NCBI RefSeq assembly: GCF_000235425.2 | Contig: NZ_KI912266.1 | Coordinates: 3,601,671 to 3,665,670 of the forward strand | DNA length: 64,000 bases | Source: Pseudofrankia saprophytica | Lineage (GTDB): Bacteria; Actinomycetota; Actinomycetes; Frankiales; Frankiaceae | Direction: 5' to 3' | Shown here: piece after piece, positions 1 to 8,414 of the stretch | Numbering within the stretch: the stretch's first letter is position 1 | Layout: every line of letters starts with the position of its first letter | The notes under the pieces: generated by a model | The model's database searches: none | Told to the model about the DNA's origin: nothing | Seen by the model: the letters and a program-made list of their open reading frames with translations, nothing else | Translations under genes and position numbers: made by a program

Positions 1-1
1 T

Positions 2-304
2 GAGCCCGCCGGCCCCGACCTGCTCGACCACGCCATCCGGCTCACCCAGCGGGACGGGCTGGTCCGTGCGCTCCTGTCGCTGCCACCCCGTCAGCGGGCC
101 GTCATCGTGCTGCGCTACCTCCACGACCTGCCAGAGGGCGAGGTGGCGGCCGCGCTCGGCTGCTCGATCGGCTCCGTCCGCAGCCAGGCGTTCCGCGGTC
201 TTGCCAGGCTCCGCGACAGCCACCACCTGGTCGACATCGCCGACCCCCCGCCCGGCGACGAGCCGGCCGGGGCGAACACACCGCGCGGGAGGAACACGCT
301 GTGA
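2..304 (+). CDS. ECF (SigE-type) sigma factor, C-terminal part, cut by window edge
   Basis: This is the 3-prime part of an RNA polymerase sigma factor of the extracytoplasmic-function type; the reading frame is open from base 2, and the start lies outside the window. The visible 100 residues hold sigma region 4: SLPPRQRAVIVLRYLHDL, then the helix-turn-helix that reads the -35 element, around GEVAAALGCSIGSVRSQ, then FRGLARLRD. This matches the actinobacterial SigE-like group. Its TGA overlaps the GTG of the next gene by four bases, so the two are translationally coupled. The tail after region 4 is poorly conserved. The stress or signal it answers cannot be told from this fragment. Confidence 0.9.
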   Translation, partial: EPAGPDLLDHAIRLTQRDGLVRALLSLPPRQRAVIVLRYLHDLPEGEVAAALGCSIGSVRSQAFRGLARLRDSHHLVDIADPPPGDEPAGANTPRGRNTL

Positions 305-1401
305 CCACAACTCCCCTCGAGGACGAGGTCCGCGCCACCCTGCGGACCGGGCTCGGCCACCCGTCCGTCGACCCTGGACTGGCGGAAGCAGTCCGTCACC
401 GCGTCCAGCGCCGCCGTCGGCGGACCCGGGCCCTCGCCGCCATGGCCGCGGTCGTGGTCGTGGTCGCGGTCGGTGTCTCGCTACCGGTCGCCCTCCGCAC
501 CGACGGGGCTGAGCGCGACAGCCGGCCAGCGCCCGCGGACACTGGCTCCACCTTTGCCGGTCTGGACTGGGCGAACACCACCGTCGACCCGCCGGCGCGG
601 TGCGCCGCGGGCGATGGCGCATCGCGAGTGACGCTCCGCCACGGCGGCGGGCTGGTATCCGGCACGACCAGCGACGGTCCTGGCGAGGGCGTGCTGCTGG
701 TGTTCGGCGGTTCCGCCACCGGCCGCTTCGTCGCCGGGTCCACCGCCGACTACGCGGCTGTCCTTCTGTACTGCCGCCACCTCGACCCGGGCGGCCCCGC
801 CGTCGATACCTCGTTCGTTCAGGTCTATCGCGACGACCGCACGCTGCTCGCCACCCTCAGCCCGCCCGCGGTCAACGGCCAGGTTCCGACCGGGTTCGCC
901 GACCGGAAGGTCCGTGCCATCGGCAACGAGCTCGTCACCGCGGTCGACTACCCACCCGCGCGGGACACGCCCGGGCTGATCACCCGCCGTACCTTCGTCT
1001 GGCGGTGGAACGGCGCCGAGTTCACCCCCTTCCTCACCGGCGAGGAACCCATCCAGGTGGTCCCGAAGGCGTTCATCCACGTCTGGTCCGGCGACATCGC
1101 GCGCAGCGATCTCGCCGCGCCCCGGCGCGTAGCCCTCGAGATCGCCGGCGGCGAGCAGGGAACGGTCATCGGCGTGCTGCTGCACCTGAACTGCTCCGGG
1201 AAGATGAAGCTCCTGTCGGCCGCGGCCGACGGCTCCGAGATCTACCTGGAGGAGCTGCCGGGGAACAACGGCTGCGCTCCGCCGCCCGCCCGCCTGACCA
1301 TCGACGCCTCGGGCCGCCTGCACTACGACTATGTGCCGCCCACCGACCCCGGCTCGAACGCCCAGAGCCTGACCGGGGGCGGCACCCTCACGAATCCCTA
1401 G
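301..1401 (+). CDS. Membrane-anchored protein coupled to the sigma factor
   Basis: A 366-residue protein starting at GTG within the stop of the sigma gene. Residues 1-40 are a short basic cytoplasmic part ending in an Arg-rich stretch; one transmembrane helix follows at about 44-66 (Ala/Val-rich); the rest is a large extracytoplasmic domain with several Cys residues (for example in PARCAAG, LYCRHLD, HLNCSGK, NNGCAPP) that I do not recognise. Small genes of this shape commonly follow SigE-type sigma factors in actinobacteria, so an anti-sigma or envelope-sensing role is possible. No zinc-binding anti-sigma motif is seen, so that role is inference only. Confidence 0.75.
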   Translation: MTTTPLEDEVRATLRTGLGHPSVDPGLAEAVRHRVQRRRRRTRALAAMAAVVVVVAVGVSLPVALRTDGAERDSRPAPADTGSTFAGLDWANTTVDPPARCAAGDGASRVTLRHGGGLVSGTTSDGPGEGVLLVFGGSATGRFVAGSTADYAAVLLYCRHLDPGGPAVDTSFVQVYRDDRTLLATLSPPAVNGQVPTGFADRKVRAIGNELVTAVDYPPARDTPGLITRRTFVWRWNGAEFTPFLTGEEPIQVVPKAFIHVWSGDIARSDLAAPRRVALEIAGGEQGTVIGVLLHLNCSGKMKLLSAAADGSEIYLEELPGNNGCAPPPARLTIDASGRLHYDYVPPTDPGSNAQSLTGGGTLTNP

Positions 1402-1455
1402 TCGAGGTCGGCGGCGCGGGCGAGGTTGGTGAGGACAACGACCTCGCCGCGAGCG

Positions 1456-3423
1456 CTACAGCTCGATATGTGAGCCCATGACGACGGTGCGGTCGCGGGG
1501 GAGTCCGAAGTGTTCCGCCGCGTCGGCCGTCAGGTGGGACGTGGCGATGAACAGCCGCTTGCGCCAGCGTGCCATGGTCGGTGCGTCACCGGGTCTCAGC
1601 TCGATCTTGGACAGGAAGAAGGACGCCCCGGCCAGGTCCAGCTCGCCCTCGGTGGCTACCGGGTCGAGCATCCGCAGCGCGCCGAGCACGTCCGGTGTCT
1701 CCATGTAGCCGTACCGGGCGGTGACGTGGGTGATGCCGTCGTCGGTGTAGCCGAGTTCGTCCACGGCTGTCCGGTCGCTCGCCGGCACGCGTGGCACGGG
1801 CAGGGTCTCGACCGACAGGATCACGACATGGTCGTGGCGGACGTGGTTGTGCTCGACGTTGGCCCGCAGCGCCAGCGGCGCGGTGCGCTTCCCGCGGTTG
1901 AGGAACACGGCCGTGCCCGCCACCCGCATCGCGGGCAGGGCGCCGGTGCGCAGGTCGTCGACGAACGCGCGCAGCGACCCCTCGTGCTGTTCCCGCTGCG
2001 CGGTGACGATCCGGCGGCCGCGTTGCCAGGTGGTCATCACCGTGAACGCCGTCAGCGCGATGAGCAGTGGCAGCCACGCGCCGTGGACGAGCTTGGTCAG
2101 GTTGGCCGCGACGAACAGCAGGTCGACCAGCAGCAGCACGCCCGCGCCCGAGAAGAGCAGCCACCGCGGCGGGTGCCACGTCCACCGGGCGATGTAGAAG
2201 AACATCAGGGTGGTGATGGTGATCGTCCCGGTGACCGCCATGCCGAACGCGAAGGCCAGCGCCGCCGAGCTGCGGAAGGCGAAGACCAGCGTGAGCACGG
2301 CCACCATTAGCATCCAGTTGATCCACGGCACGTAGATCTGCCCGTAGGTCGACTCCGAGGTGTGGACGACCCGCAGCCGGGGCAGGTAGCCGAGCTCGGC
2401 GGCCTGGGCCGCGACCGAGTACGCCCCGGTGATCACCGCCTGGGCGGCGATCACGGTCGCCGCGGTGGCCAGGAGGACGAGTGGCAGCCGTGCCCAGCCG
2501 GGGGCGAGCAGGAAGAAGGGGCCGCTGATCTTGTCCGGGTCGCCGAGGATCAGCGCGCCCTGGCCGAGGTAGCTGAGCACGCAGGCGGGAAACACCAGGA
2601 GCAGCCAGGCCCGGCTGATCGCCGGCCGGCCGAAGTGCCCCATGTCGGCGTACAGCGCTTCGGCTCCGGTGACCGCGAGCACGACCGCGGCGAGGGAGAA
2701 GAAGGCGATGCCGAAGTGGTCGGTCAGGAAGCCCACCGCGTAGGTGGGTGACAACGCCTCGAGGATGGCCGGGTGGCCGGAGATGCCGACCACTCCCAGC
2801 GCGCCGATGGTCACGAACCACACGATCATCACGGGTCCGAACATCCGGCCGACGGCGGCGGTGCCGAATCGCTGCACGAGGAACAACATCACGATGATCA
2901 CCGCGGTGGCCGGCACCACCGCCTCCTCCAGCGACGGCTGCACGATCTTGATGCCCTCGACCGCGGACAGCACGGAGATCGCCGGAGTGATCATGCTGTC
3001 GCCGAAGAACAGCGCCGCCCCGAAGATGCCCAGCCCGGCCAGTATCGCGGCGGTCCGGCCACCCCGCCCTGTTCCCGGCCGCCGCAGCAGGGTTATCAGG
3101 GCCATGATGCCGCCCTCGCCGTCGTTGTCGGCGCGCATGGCCAGCAGCACATAGGTGACCGTGACGATGATCGTCACGGACCAGAACACCAGCGACACCA
3201 CGCCGAACACGTTGTCCCTGCTGACCGGGACGGGATGTGGGTCGCTCGGGTTGAACACCGTCTGAAGGGTGTAGATCGGGCTGGTCCCGATGTCGCCGAA
3301 CACCACGCCGAGGGCGCCCACGACCAGCGCGAGCCGCGCCACCTCGCGCCCCTGTGGACCGTGGGTGCCTGCCGGCGACGCCGACCCGGGACCCGACGCC
3401 GTCAACTGCCGGCGATCCGTCAC
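1456..3423 (-). CDS. kup: KUP-family potassium uptake transporter
   Basis: A 655-residue membrane protein of the KUP/HAK/KT family, which takes up potassium with protons. The family signature GVVFGDIGTSPIYTL lies near the N terminus, followed by about twelve hydrophobic segments and a cytoplasmic C-terminal domain of about 180 residues. The start was set at GTG 3423 because AGGAAGG sits five bases before it and because it gives the normal family length; the frame is open for a further 89 codons upstream without family similarity. It is transcribed away from the GntR gene. Nothing ties it to the aromatic genes beyond adjacency. Confidence 0.93.
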   Translation of the reverse strand: MTDRRQLTASGPGSASPAGTHGPQGREVARLALVVGALGVVFGDIGTSPIYTLQTVFNPSDPHPVPVSRDNVFGVVSLVFWSVTIIVTVTYVLLAMRADNDGEGGIMALITLLRRPGTGRGGRTAAILAGLGIFGAALFFGDSMITPAISVLSAVEGIKIVQPSLEEAVVPATAVIIVMLFLVQRFGTAAVGRMFGPVMIVWFVTIGALGVVGISGHPAILEALSPTYAVGFLTDHFGIAFFSLAAVVLAVTGAEALYADMGHFGRPAISRAWLLLVFPACVLSYLGQGALILGDPDKISGPFFLLAPGWARLPLVLLATAATVIAAQAVITGAYSVAAQAAELGYLPRLRVVHTSESTYGQIYVPWINWMLMVAVLTLVFAFRSSAALAFAFGMAVTGTITITTLMFFYIARWTWHPPRWLLFSGAGVLLLVDLLFVAANLTKLVHGAWLPLLIALTAFTVMTTWQRGRRIVTAQREQHEGSLRAFVDDLRTGALPAMRVAGTAVFLNRGKRTAPLALRANVEHNHVRHDHVVILSVETLPVPRVPASDRTAVDELGYTDDGITHVTARYGYMETPDVLGALRMLDPVATEGELDLAGASFFLSKIELRPGDAPTMARWRKRLFIATSHLTADAAEHFGLPRDRTVVMGSHIEL

Positions 3424-3679
3424 GGCCGTCCTTCCTGAGTACTGGCGGCGCGCTGGAAGCCCGGCATCCGCGCCCAGACGGTACCGCCGCCGCGCGGGTG
3501 CCTCCAGGTTCGGCGTCCCCGACCGCTCAGTCCCACCCGACAGGTATCCCGTGTGACGTCCGCTGATCAGGGCTCGGCCTGCGCCGGCTCTGCGCCGGGC
3601 CTGCGGCGACCGGCCTGTGATCACGGGTGCCTGTGACACCACCCACTCCGATGCTTCGACGGCCGAAAATGTGTGCGAT

Positions 3680-3691
3680 ATTGTTGACAAT
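3680..3691. promoter_or_regulatory. Operator-like palindrome before the GntR gene
   Basis: ATTGTTGACAAT, an inverted repeat (TTGT-2-ACAA) of the type bound by FadR/FCD GntR regulators. It lies 59 bases before the regulator start. The same element extended to 14 bp (TATTGTTGACAATC) occurs in reverse orientation at the promoter of the ABC-gal operon (12044-12055). This suggests autoregulation plus control of the operon by one protein. It could also be reached from the kup side, 257 bases away. Confidence 0.7.
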
Positions 3692-3750
3692 CGTTGTGTG
3701 ATGGCGCCTGAGCTTCCCGTGCTCCGCCCGTCGCAACGAAGGAGGTGCTT

Positions 3751-4407
3751 GTGGACGGCCCGCCGCGGGAAGGTGCCGCCGGTGCCCGGGTCGCCGCGGA
3801 CGCCCTGCGGGACTCGCTCGCGCGCGGCGACCTCGCGCCCGGTCAGCGGCTGGTCGAGGGTGACCTCGCGGAGATGTACGGCGTCACCCGGGCGAGTGTG
3901 CGCGCGGCTCTCATCGACCTGACGGCCGAGGGCCTGGTCGAGCGGATTCCGAACCGGGGTGCCCGGGTGCGGGTGGTCTCGGTGGACGAGGCGGTCGCCA
4001 TCACCGAGTGCCGGATGGTCCTGGAGGGCCTGTGCGCCGGCCGGGCCGCGCGGGCCGCCACCGACGACGAGATCGCGTCACTGGCCGCGCTCGGTGAGCA
4101 GCTGAGCGCGGCCGTCGCCGACGGAGAACCGATCAAGTACTCCGACCTCAACCGGGAGCTGCACCGCCGGGTCCGCGACATCGCCGCCCAGCCGGTGGCC
4201 AACCAGGTGCTCGACCGCCTCAACGCGCAGCTCGTCCGATACCAGTTCCGCCTGTCCCTGCGGCCCGGCCGCCCGCAGGTGTCCCTCGCGGAGCACCTGG
4301 CCATCATCGCGGGCATCGCCGAGCGTGACCCTGCCAAGGCCGAGGCCGCCGCGCGGGCCCACATCGCGAGCGTGATCGAGGCCCTGCGGCAGACCGAGAC
4401 CGCCTGA
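3751..4407 (+). CDS. GntR-family (FadR/FCD) transcriptional regulator
   Basis: A 218-residue regulator. Residues 10-75 form the winged helix (AADALRDSLARGDLAPGQRL, then LAEMYGVTRASVRAALIDL); residues 85-215 are the all-helical FCD ligand domain that normally binds a carboxylate with a metal (DLNRELHRRVRDIA and AEHLAIIAGI regions carry the Asp/His ligands). GTG 3751 is preferred over GTG 3745 because AAGGAGG occupies 3739-3745. It converges on galA and shares its operator palindrome with the ABC-gal operon promoter, so it is probably the gallate-responsive repressor of that operon. The effector is inferred, not shown. Confidence 0.88.
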   Translation: MDGPPREGAAGARVAADALRDSLARGDLAPGQRLVEGDLAEMYGVTRASVRAALIDLTAEGLVERIPNRGARVRVVSVDEAVAITECRMVLEGLCAGRAARAATDDEIASLAALGEQLSAAVADGEPIKYSDLNRELHRRVRDIAAQPVANQVLDRLNAQLVRYQFRLSLRPGRPQVSLAEHLAIIAGIAERDPAKAEAAARAHIASVIEALRQTETA

Positions 4408-4443
4408 CCGCCTGACGGCCCTTCGGCGCGGCGCGGATGGGAT

Positions 4444-5763
4444 CTAGGTTGCCGGCGCGTCGCCTTCTGGTGACGTCTTCCAGGGGTCGCTCTTCGTGGC
4501 CTGACTTCCGGAGACCGAGTAGAGCACCTTCGTGTTCCGGGTGGCCAGGAAGTCGTCCAGCGATTCGCCGCGCATCGCGGCGTAGATGTGCAGGTTCGAG
4601 GTGCCGACCACGGCCCCCAGCTTCTCCAGCACGAAGAAGATGACGCCGTAGTGGATCATGGCTCGCCAGTCCCGCCGGCGAACGAGATCCCTTTCAGTGT
4701 CGGTGAGGCCCGCCTCGTCGAACGACGCCTCGGGGTCGGCCAGGAAGCGGGCCCGGTGCGCCGGGTCGATCATCGCGTGCAGGTACTTGTTGAGCCGGTA
4801 GGCCTTGAGGCTGCGGGCCAGGTCGAACGGGTAGGTGCCCGGAAGCCGGTCGATGCCCCTGAGCTGCTGCGCCATGCGCTCGCGGTGGCGGTGGCGGTCC
4901 TGTGCCGCCACCGGAAGGTCCGCCGTCTCGTTCTCCAGGACGAGCGTGCCGATGTCGGTCATCGATGGCAGATAGAAGGAGCTGCTCACCTGACGGACGT
5001 TCTCCGAGAGCGCCCCCCGCATGATCAGCCACATGATGACCTCGGAGCCTTCCAGGCCGCCGAGCTCCGCGTATTCGGCATGGGTCATCGCGGCGAGGGT
5101 GGCGGGATCGCGAGTGATCGTGTCGAGGAACGTTCGATCCCAGTCGGTGTTGTTGAAACCCGCGCGCTCGCCGTGCACCTGATGCGAGAGCCCACCGGTC
5201 GCGACGACGGCCACGCTGATGTCCTCGGGGTAGCTTTCGACGGCGCGCCGCAGTGCCTGGCCCAGCTTGAAGCACCGGGCGGCGGACGGGATGGGGAACT
5301 GCAGCACGCCGACCTGGAGCGGGACGACGGTCGTCGGCCAGGTGCCGTCCGCGTGTTCGAGCAGGACCGACATCGGGGAGAAGAAGCCGTGGTCGAGCGG
5401 TCTGTCCTGGAAGAACGACATGTCGAACTCGTCGGTGACGAGGCTCGTCGCGATGTGCTGGGCCAGGCGCGGGTTCCCGGGCACCGCCGGGAGCGCCCGC
5501 GGGCCGCCGCCCTCGTCCGCCACGGGGTAGCTGTCGCCGATCCCCAGCGTGAACGCGGAGTAGTGGTCGAAGAAGAACGACGTGACGTGATCGTTGAAGA
5601 CGTAGACGATCGCGTCGGGTCGCTGCTGGCTGAACCAGTCGCGCACCGGCTCGAACGCGGTGAAGATCGGCGCCCAGGCGGGGTCGTCCTGCTTGTCCGC
5701 GTCGTAGGCGAAGCCGATGGTCGGTGTGTGCGAGACCGCGACGCCGCCGATGATCCGAGCCAT
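4444..5763 (-). CDS. galA: Gallate dioxygenase (LigB-LigA fusion), last gene of operon
   Basis: A 439-residue ring-cleavage enzyme predicted to open gallate (3,4,5-trihydroxybenzoate) to 4-oxalomesaconate with Fe(II) and O2. The N-terminal part (about 1-280) is the LigB catalytic fold with His12 (VSHTPT), His59 (FNDHV), the catalytic-site His in GGLSHQVHGE and a Glu in LEGSEVIMW. Residues about 320-425 are a LigA-like domain (YRLNKYLHAM, DLVRRRDWRAMIHYG). Fusion of the two and the total length match GalA/DesB rather than two-subunit protocatechuate 4,5-dioxygenase. GGAGGAG precedes ATG 5763. galB, galC and galD upstream and the absence of a semialdehyde dehydrogenase gene support gallate as substrate; protocatechuate remains possible. 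Confidence 0.87.
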   Translation of the reverse strand: MARIIGGVAVSHTPTIGFAYDADKQDDPAWAPIFTAFEPVRDWFSQQRPDAIVYVFNDHVTSFFFDHYSAFTLGIGDSYPVADEGGGPRALPAVPGNPRLAQHIATSLVTDEFDMSFFQDRPLDHGFFSPMSVLLEHADGTWPTTVVPLQVGVLQFPIPSAARCFKLGQALRRAVESYPEDISVAVVATGGLSHQVHGERAGFNNTDWDRTFLDTITRDPATLAAMTHAEYAELGGLEGSEVIMWLIMRGALSENVRQVSSSFYLPSMTDIGTLVLENETADLPVAAQDRHRHRERMAQQLRGIDRLPGTYPFDLARSLKAYRLNKYLHAMIDPAHRARFLADPEASFDEAGLTDTERDLVRRRDWRAMIHYGVIFFVLEKLGAVVGTSNLHIYAAMRGESLDDFLATRNTKVLYSVSGSQATKSDPWKTSPEGDAPAT

Positions 5764-5837
5764 CCGCTCCTCCAGTCGTTCGTTCGGCCCGTGGTGGCTG
5801 GCGCGGCCGCAGCGGCCGCCGGGCGCGGGCCGGAGCC

Positions 5838-5879
5838 GTGAGTCGTGAGTCGTCAGTACTCAGTCGTCGGTCGTCAGTG
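5838..5879. repeat. Six tandem heptanucleotides between galD and galA
   Basis: Six consecutive 7-base units close to GTSAGTC (GTGAGTC, GTGAGTC, GTCAGTA, CTCAGTC, GTCGGTC, GTCAGTG). The array fills part of the 110-base galD-galA spacer and runs over the galD stop codon at 5874-5876. All other junctions in the operon overlap or are very tight. Such arrays change length by slippage; here that would alter the galD tail or the spacing to galA. Confidence 0.7.
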
Positions 5880-6971
5880 GTCGCGTGGGAAGGCCACGCC
5901 GTCGAAGAGCTTGCGCGCGGTGCGCACGACGCCCGAGCGGCGGACCCGCACCGGTTGGCTGGTGGTGTCGACCTCGACGTCGACGAGCAGGTGACCGGTG
6001 GGGTGCTCGACGTCGACGAAGCGCGCGCCGGCCGGCCGCCGGGCCGCGAGGCCGTGCCCGACGGCGTCCGGTATCAGCATTCCGGTCACCGCGCTGATCG
6101 CGGCGAGCACGCCGATCGTCGTGTGCGGCTGCACCGGGATGAAGCTGCGGGTGGCGACGTGGCCGCCGTCCCGGGGCGGGCTGACGAGCACGGTCTTGGG
6201 GACAGGGGCCCCGCGGACGTCGCCGAGTCCCATCGCGTCGGCCGCCGCGCGGCGCAGGGCGTCGATCCGCTCGCGCAGGGTGGCGTCGGAGCGCAGGAGA
6301 TCCGGCGGCTCGCTCCCGTCGAGTCCCAGCGAGGCGGCCTCGGCCAGCACGACGGGCATCCCGTTGTCGACGCACGTCACCTGTACGCCGTCGACGACGT
6401 CGCGGACCCGGCCGGTGGGCAGCAGGCGGCCGGTCGTCGAACCCTCCGTGCCGGTGAACGCGAGGGAGACCGCCGCCGCCGTCCCGGGCACGCCCGCGAT
6501 GGCGGTGTCGCCGCGGTAGTCGGGCCGCCCACCGGGGCCGGGGAAGCGGGCGACCGCCATGCTGTTCGTGTTCACCATCCGGATGCGCACCGTCGCCAGG
6601 CCGTCGGCCGTCTGCGCGCCGCCTCGGACGAGGCCGCGTTCGAGTGCGAACGGACCGACGCCGGCGAGGATGTTGCCGCAGTTCTGCCGGTCGCTGACCG
6701 TCGCCTCGTCGACGCCCAGCTGCAGGAACAGGTAGTCGACGTCCGCCTGGCCGTCGGCCGCCGGCGACACGACGGCGACCTTGCTCGTCAGCGAGGTCGC
6801 GCCGCCGAGCCCGTCGATCTGGAGCGGGTCGGGCGTACCCATCAGCCGCAGCAGCAGGTCGTCGCGCTCCGCGGGGTTGGCCGGCAGGTCGGAGGCCAGG
6901 AAGTACAGGCCACGTGAGGTGCCACCGCGCATCATCATGGCGCGGACGCCGATGTCGTCATGACTGGTCAT
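5874..6971 (-). CDS. galD: 4-oxalomesaconate tautomerase (PrpF family)
   Basis: A 365-residue protein of the PrpF/DapF-like isomerase fold, predicted to convert the keto and enol forms of 4-oxalomesaconate, the product of gallate cleavage. Family features include MMMRGGTSRG near the N terminus, RQNCGNILAGVG with the catalytic Cys region, CVDNGMPVV, and the C-terminal MPRD-like tail FDGVAFPRDH. ATG 6971 overlaps galC by 14 bases; an in-frame ATG cluster at MMMRG could serve instead. It lies between galC and galA, in the same order of reactions as the Pseudomonas gallate pathway genes. The stop codon is inside the heptanucleotide array. Confidence 0.87.
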   Translation of the reverse strand: MTSHDDIGVRAMMMRGGTSRGLYFLASDLPANPAERDDLLLRLMGTPDPLQIDGLGGATSLTSKVAVVSPAADGQADVDYLFLQLGVDEATVSDRQNCGNILAGVGPFALERGLVRGGAQTADGLATVRIRMVNTNSMAVARFPGPGGRPDYRGDTAIAGVPGTAAAVSLAFTGTEGSTTGRLLPTGRVRDVVDGVQVTCVDNGMPVVLAEAASLGLDGSEPPDLLRSDATLRERIDALRRAAADAMGLGDVRGAPVPKTVLVSPPRDGGHVATRSFIPVQPHTTIGVLAAISAVTGMLIPDAVGHGLAARRPAGARFVDVEHPTGHLLVDVEVDTTSQPVRVRRSGVVRTARKLFDGVAFPRDH

Positions 6972-7674
6972 CGGGGCGTTCCCGCTGGTAGTCGGCGTGC
7001 GAGACGTACTCGATGCCGAGCTGTGCCAACCGGTCCCGCAGCCCGTACCGGTCCAGGCCCAGCTCACCGCCGAGGAACGCCGCGCGGGTCGCCTCTTCCT
7101 TCTCCGCCCGGGCGCGGGCCGCGGCGAGGGCGGCCGGCGCCGCCGCGCGCGGCACCCGCACCACGCCGTCGTCGTCGCAGACGATCACGTCACCCGGGTG
7201 GATGCTCTGGCCACCGAGCACGACCGGGACGTTGACGGCACCGGGGGTGGCCTTGACCGTGCCCTGCGCGCTGACCGCGCGGGACCAGGCCGGGAACCGC
7301 GCGTCGCGCAGGTCGGCGACGTCCCGGACGCCGCCCGCCACGACGACGCCCAGGGCGCCGCGGTGGCGCAGCGCCGTCGCGAAAAGCTCCCCGAACAGGC
7401 CGTCGTCGGACGTCGAGTTCGTCGCCACGACAAGGATGTCCCCGGGCCCGCACTGCTCGACGGCCACGTGGATCATGAGGTTGTCGCCGGGCCAGCACAG
7501 GGCGGTCACCGCGGTCCCGCCGATCCGCGCGCCGGGCCAGGCCGGGCGGAACGCCGGGCCGAGGTACCCGATGCGCCCGAGGGCCTCGTGGACCGTGGCG
7601 ACGCCGTGCGCGCCGAGGGCTGTGGCGACCTCGGCGTCGGCCCGCGGCGGGTCCGTGACGACGATCGTCCTCAT
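6958..7674 (-). CDS. galC: 4-carboxy-4-hydroxy-2-oxoadipate aldolase (RraA-like)
   Basis: A 238-residue enzyme of the RraA/HMG-aldolase fold, predicted to split 4-carboxy-4-hydroxy-2-oxoadipate into pyruvate and oxaloacetate with a divalent metal, the last step of gallate breakdown. Seen motifs: TVHEALGRIGYLGP, the glycine-rich VVVAGGVRDVADLRD and HPGDVIVCDDDGVVRVP, which carries the metal Asp residues. Start ATG 7674 overlaps the galB stop (ATGA). The C-terminal extension after the core matches GalC/LigK rather than the shorter RNase E inhibitor RraA. Oxaloacetate decarboxylase activity is common in the family. Confidence 0.88.
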   Translation of the reverse strand: MRTIVVTDPPRADAEVATALGAHGVATVHEALGRIGYLGPAFRPAWPGARIGGTAVTALCWPGDNLMIHVAVEQCGPGDILVVATNSTSDDGLFGELFATALRHRGALGVVVAGGVRDVADLRDARFPAWSRAVSAQGTVKATPGAVNVPVVLGGQSIHPGDVIVCDDDGVVRVPRAAAPAALAAARARAEKEEATRAAFLGGELGLDRYGLRDRLAQLGIEYVSHADYQRERPDDQS

Positions 7675-8414
7675 GAGAGGACCTCCGTCACCTGCGGGTA
7701 GACCCGCATGAACGCCTCGGCCATCGTGCCATGGGAGAGGCCGAGGTTCGGCCCGGCGTTGCGCCGCAGCTGGACGCCGCGCCGCCTGGCGAGGTCCGTG
7801 TAGTAGTCCCACATGTGCTGCTGGGCCTTCAGCTCCTCCATCGCGGCGCGTTTGCGTTCGAACACCGGCGTGATGTCCAGCAGCACCTCGGGGCTGAACC
7901 CGCACATCTCCGGCTGGTGGGGTTCGAACAGGAACACCGGTGGTGCGCCCAGCGGAGCGCCGGGAGCGTCGTAGCCGGCCGCCTGGGCGAGGATCCGCGC
8001 CTGCGTCGCGATCCGCGCGGCCACCGCGTGGTCGTTGTTGTACGGGTCGGAAAACGTGTGTGTCAGCACGATCGTCGGTGTCACCTCCCGGTAGATCCCG
8101 ACCAGGCGGTCGACCAGCTCCGGGGACTCCGGCAACGGGTAGTCCCCGGCGTCCAGGAAACGGACGTCGGCCCCAAGCGCGGTGGCGGCCTGCTGCGCCT
8201 CGGTCCGACGCAACGCCTTGATCTCGTCCAGGCGCAGGCCCTCGCGCCAGGCGCGGGCTGACTCACCCCGCTCGCCGTAGCTCAGGCAGACCACCGTCAC
8301 GCGATCGCCACGCGCGGCCGCCGAGGCGATCGCCCCGCCGGCCCGCCACACGAAGTCGCCGGCATGCGCGCTGACGACGAGCAGCGAGCCGTTGCCGGAA
8401 GCCGGGTAGGTCAC
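7671..8414 (-). CDS. galB: 4-oxalomesaconate hydratase (PIG-L/LmbE fold)
   Basis: A 247-residue zinc protein of the PIG-L family, predicted to hydrate 4-oxalomesaconate to 4-carboxy-4-hydroxy-2-oxoadipate. The metal motif is SAHAGDFVWRAGG instead of the usual AHPDDE, as in GalB-type members, with a second site around THTFSDPYNNDHAVA. It begins at GTG 8414, overlapping the ATPase stop by four bases, and ends overlapping galC. Without its neighbours it would be called a generic LmbE deacetylase; the operon gives the specific role. A much longer open frame upstream is only the shadow of the ABC genes. Confidence 0.85.
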   Translation of the reverse strand: MTYPASGNGSLLVVSAHAGDFVWRAGGAIASAAARGDRVTVVCLSYGERGESARAWREGLRLDEIKALRRTEAQQAATALGADVRFLDAGDYPLPESPELVDRLVGIYREVTPTIVLTHTFSDPYNNDHAVAARIATQARILAQAAGYDAPGAPLGAPPVFLFEPHQPEMCGFSPEVLLDITPVFERKRAAMEELKAQQHMWDYYTDLARRRGVQLRRNAGPNLGLSHGTMAEAFMRVYPQVTEVLS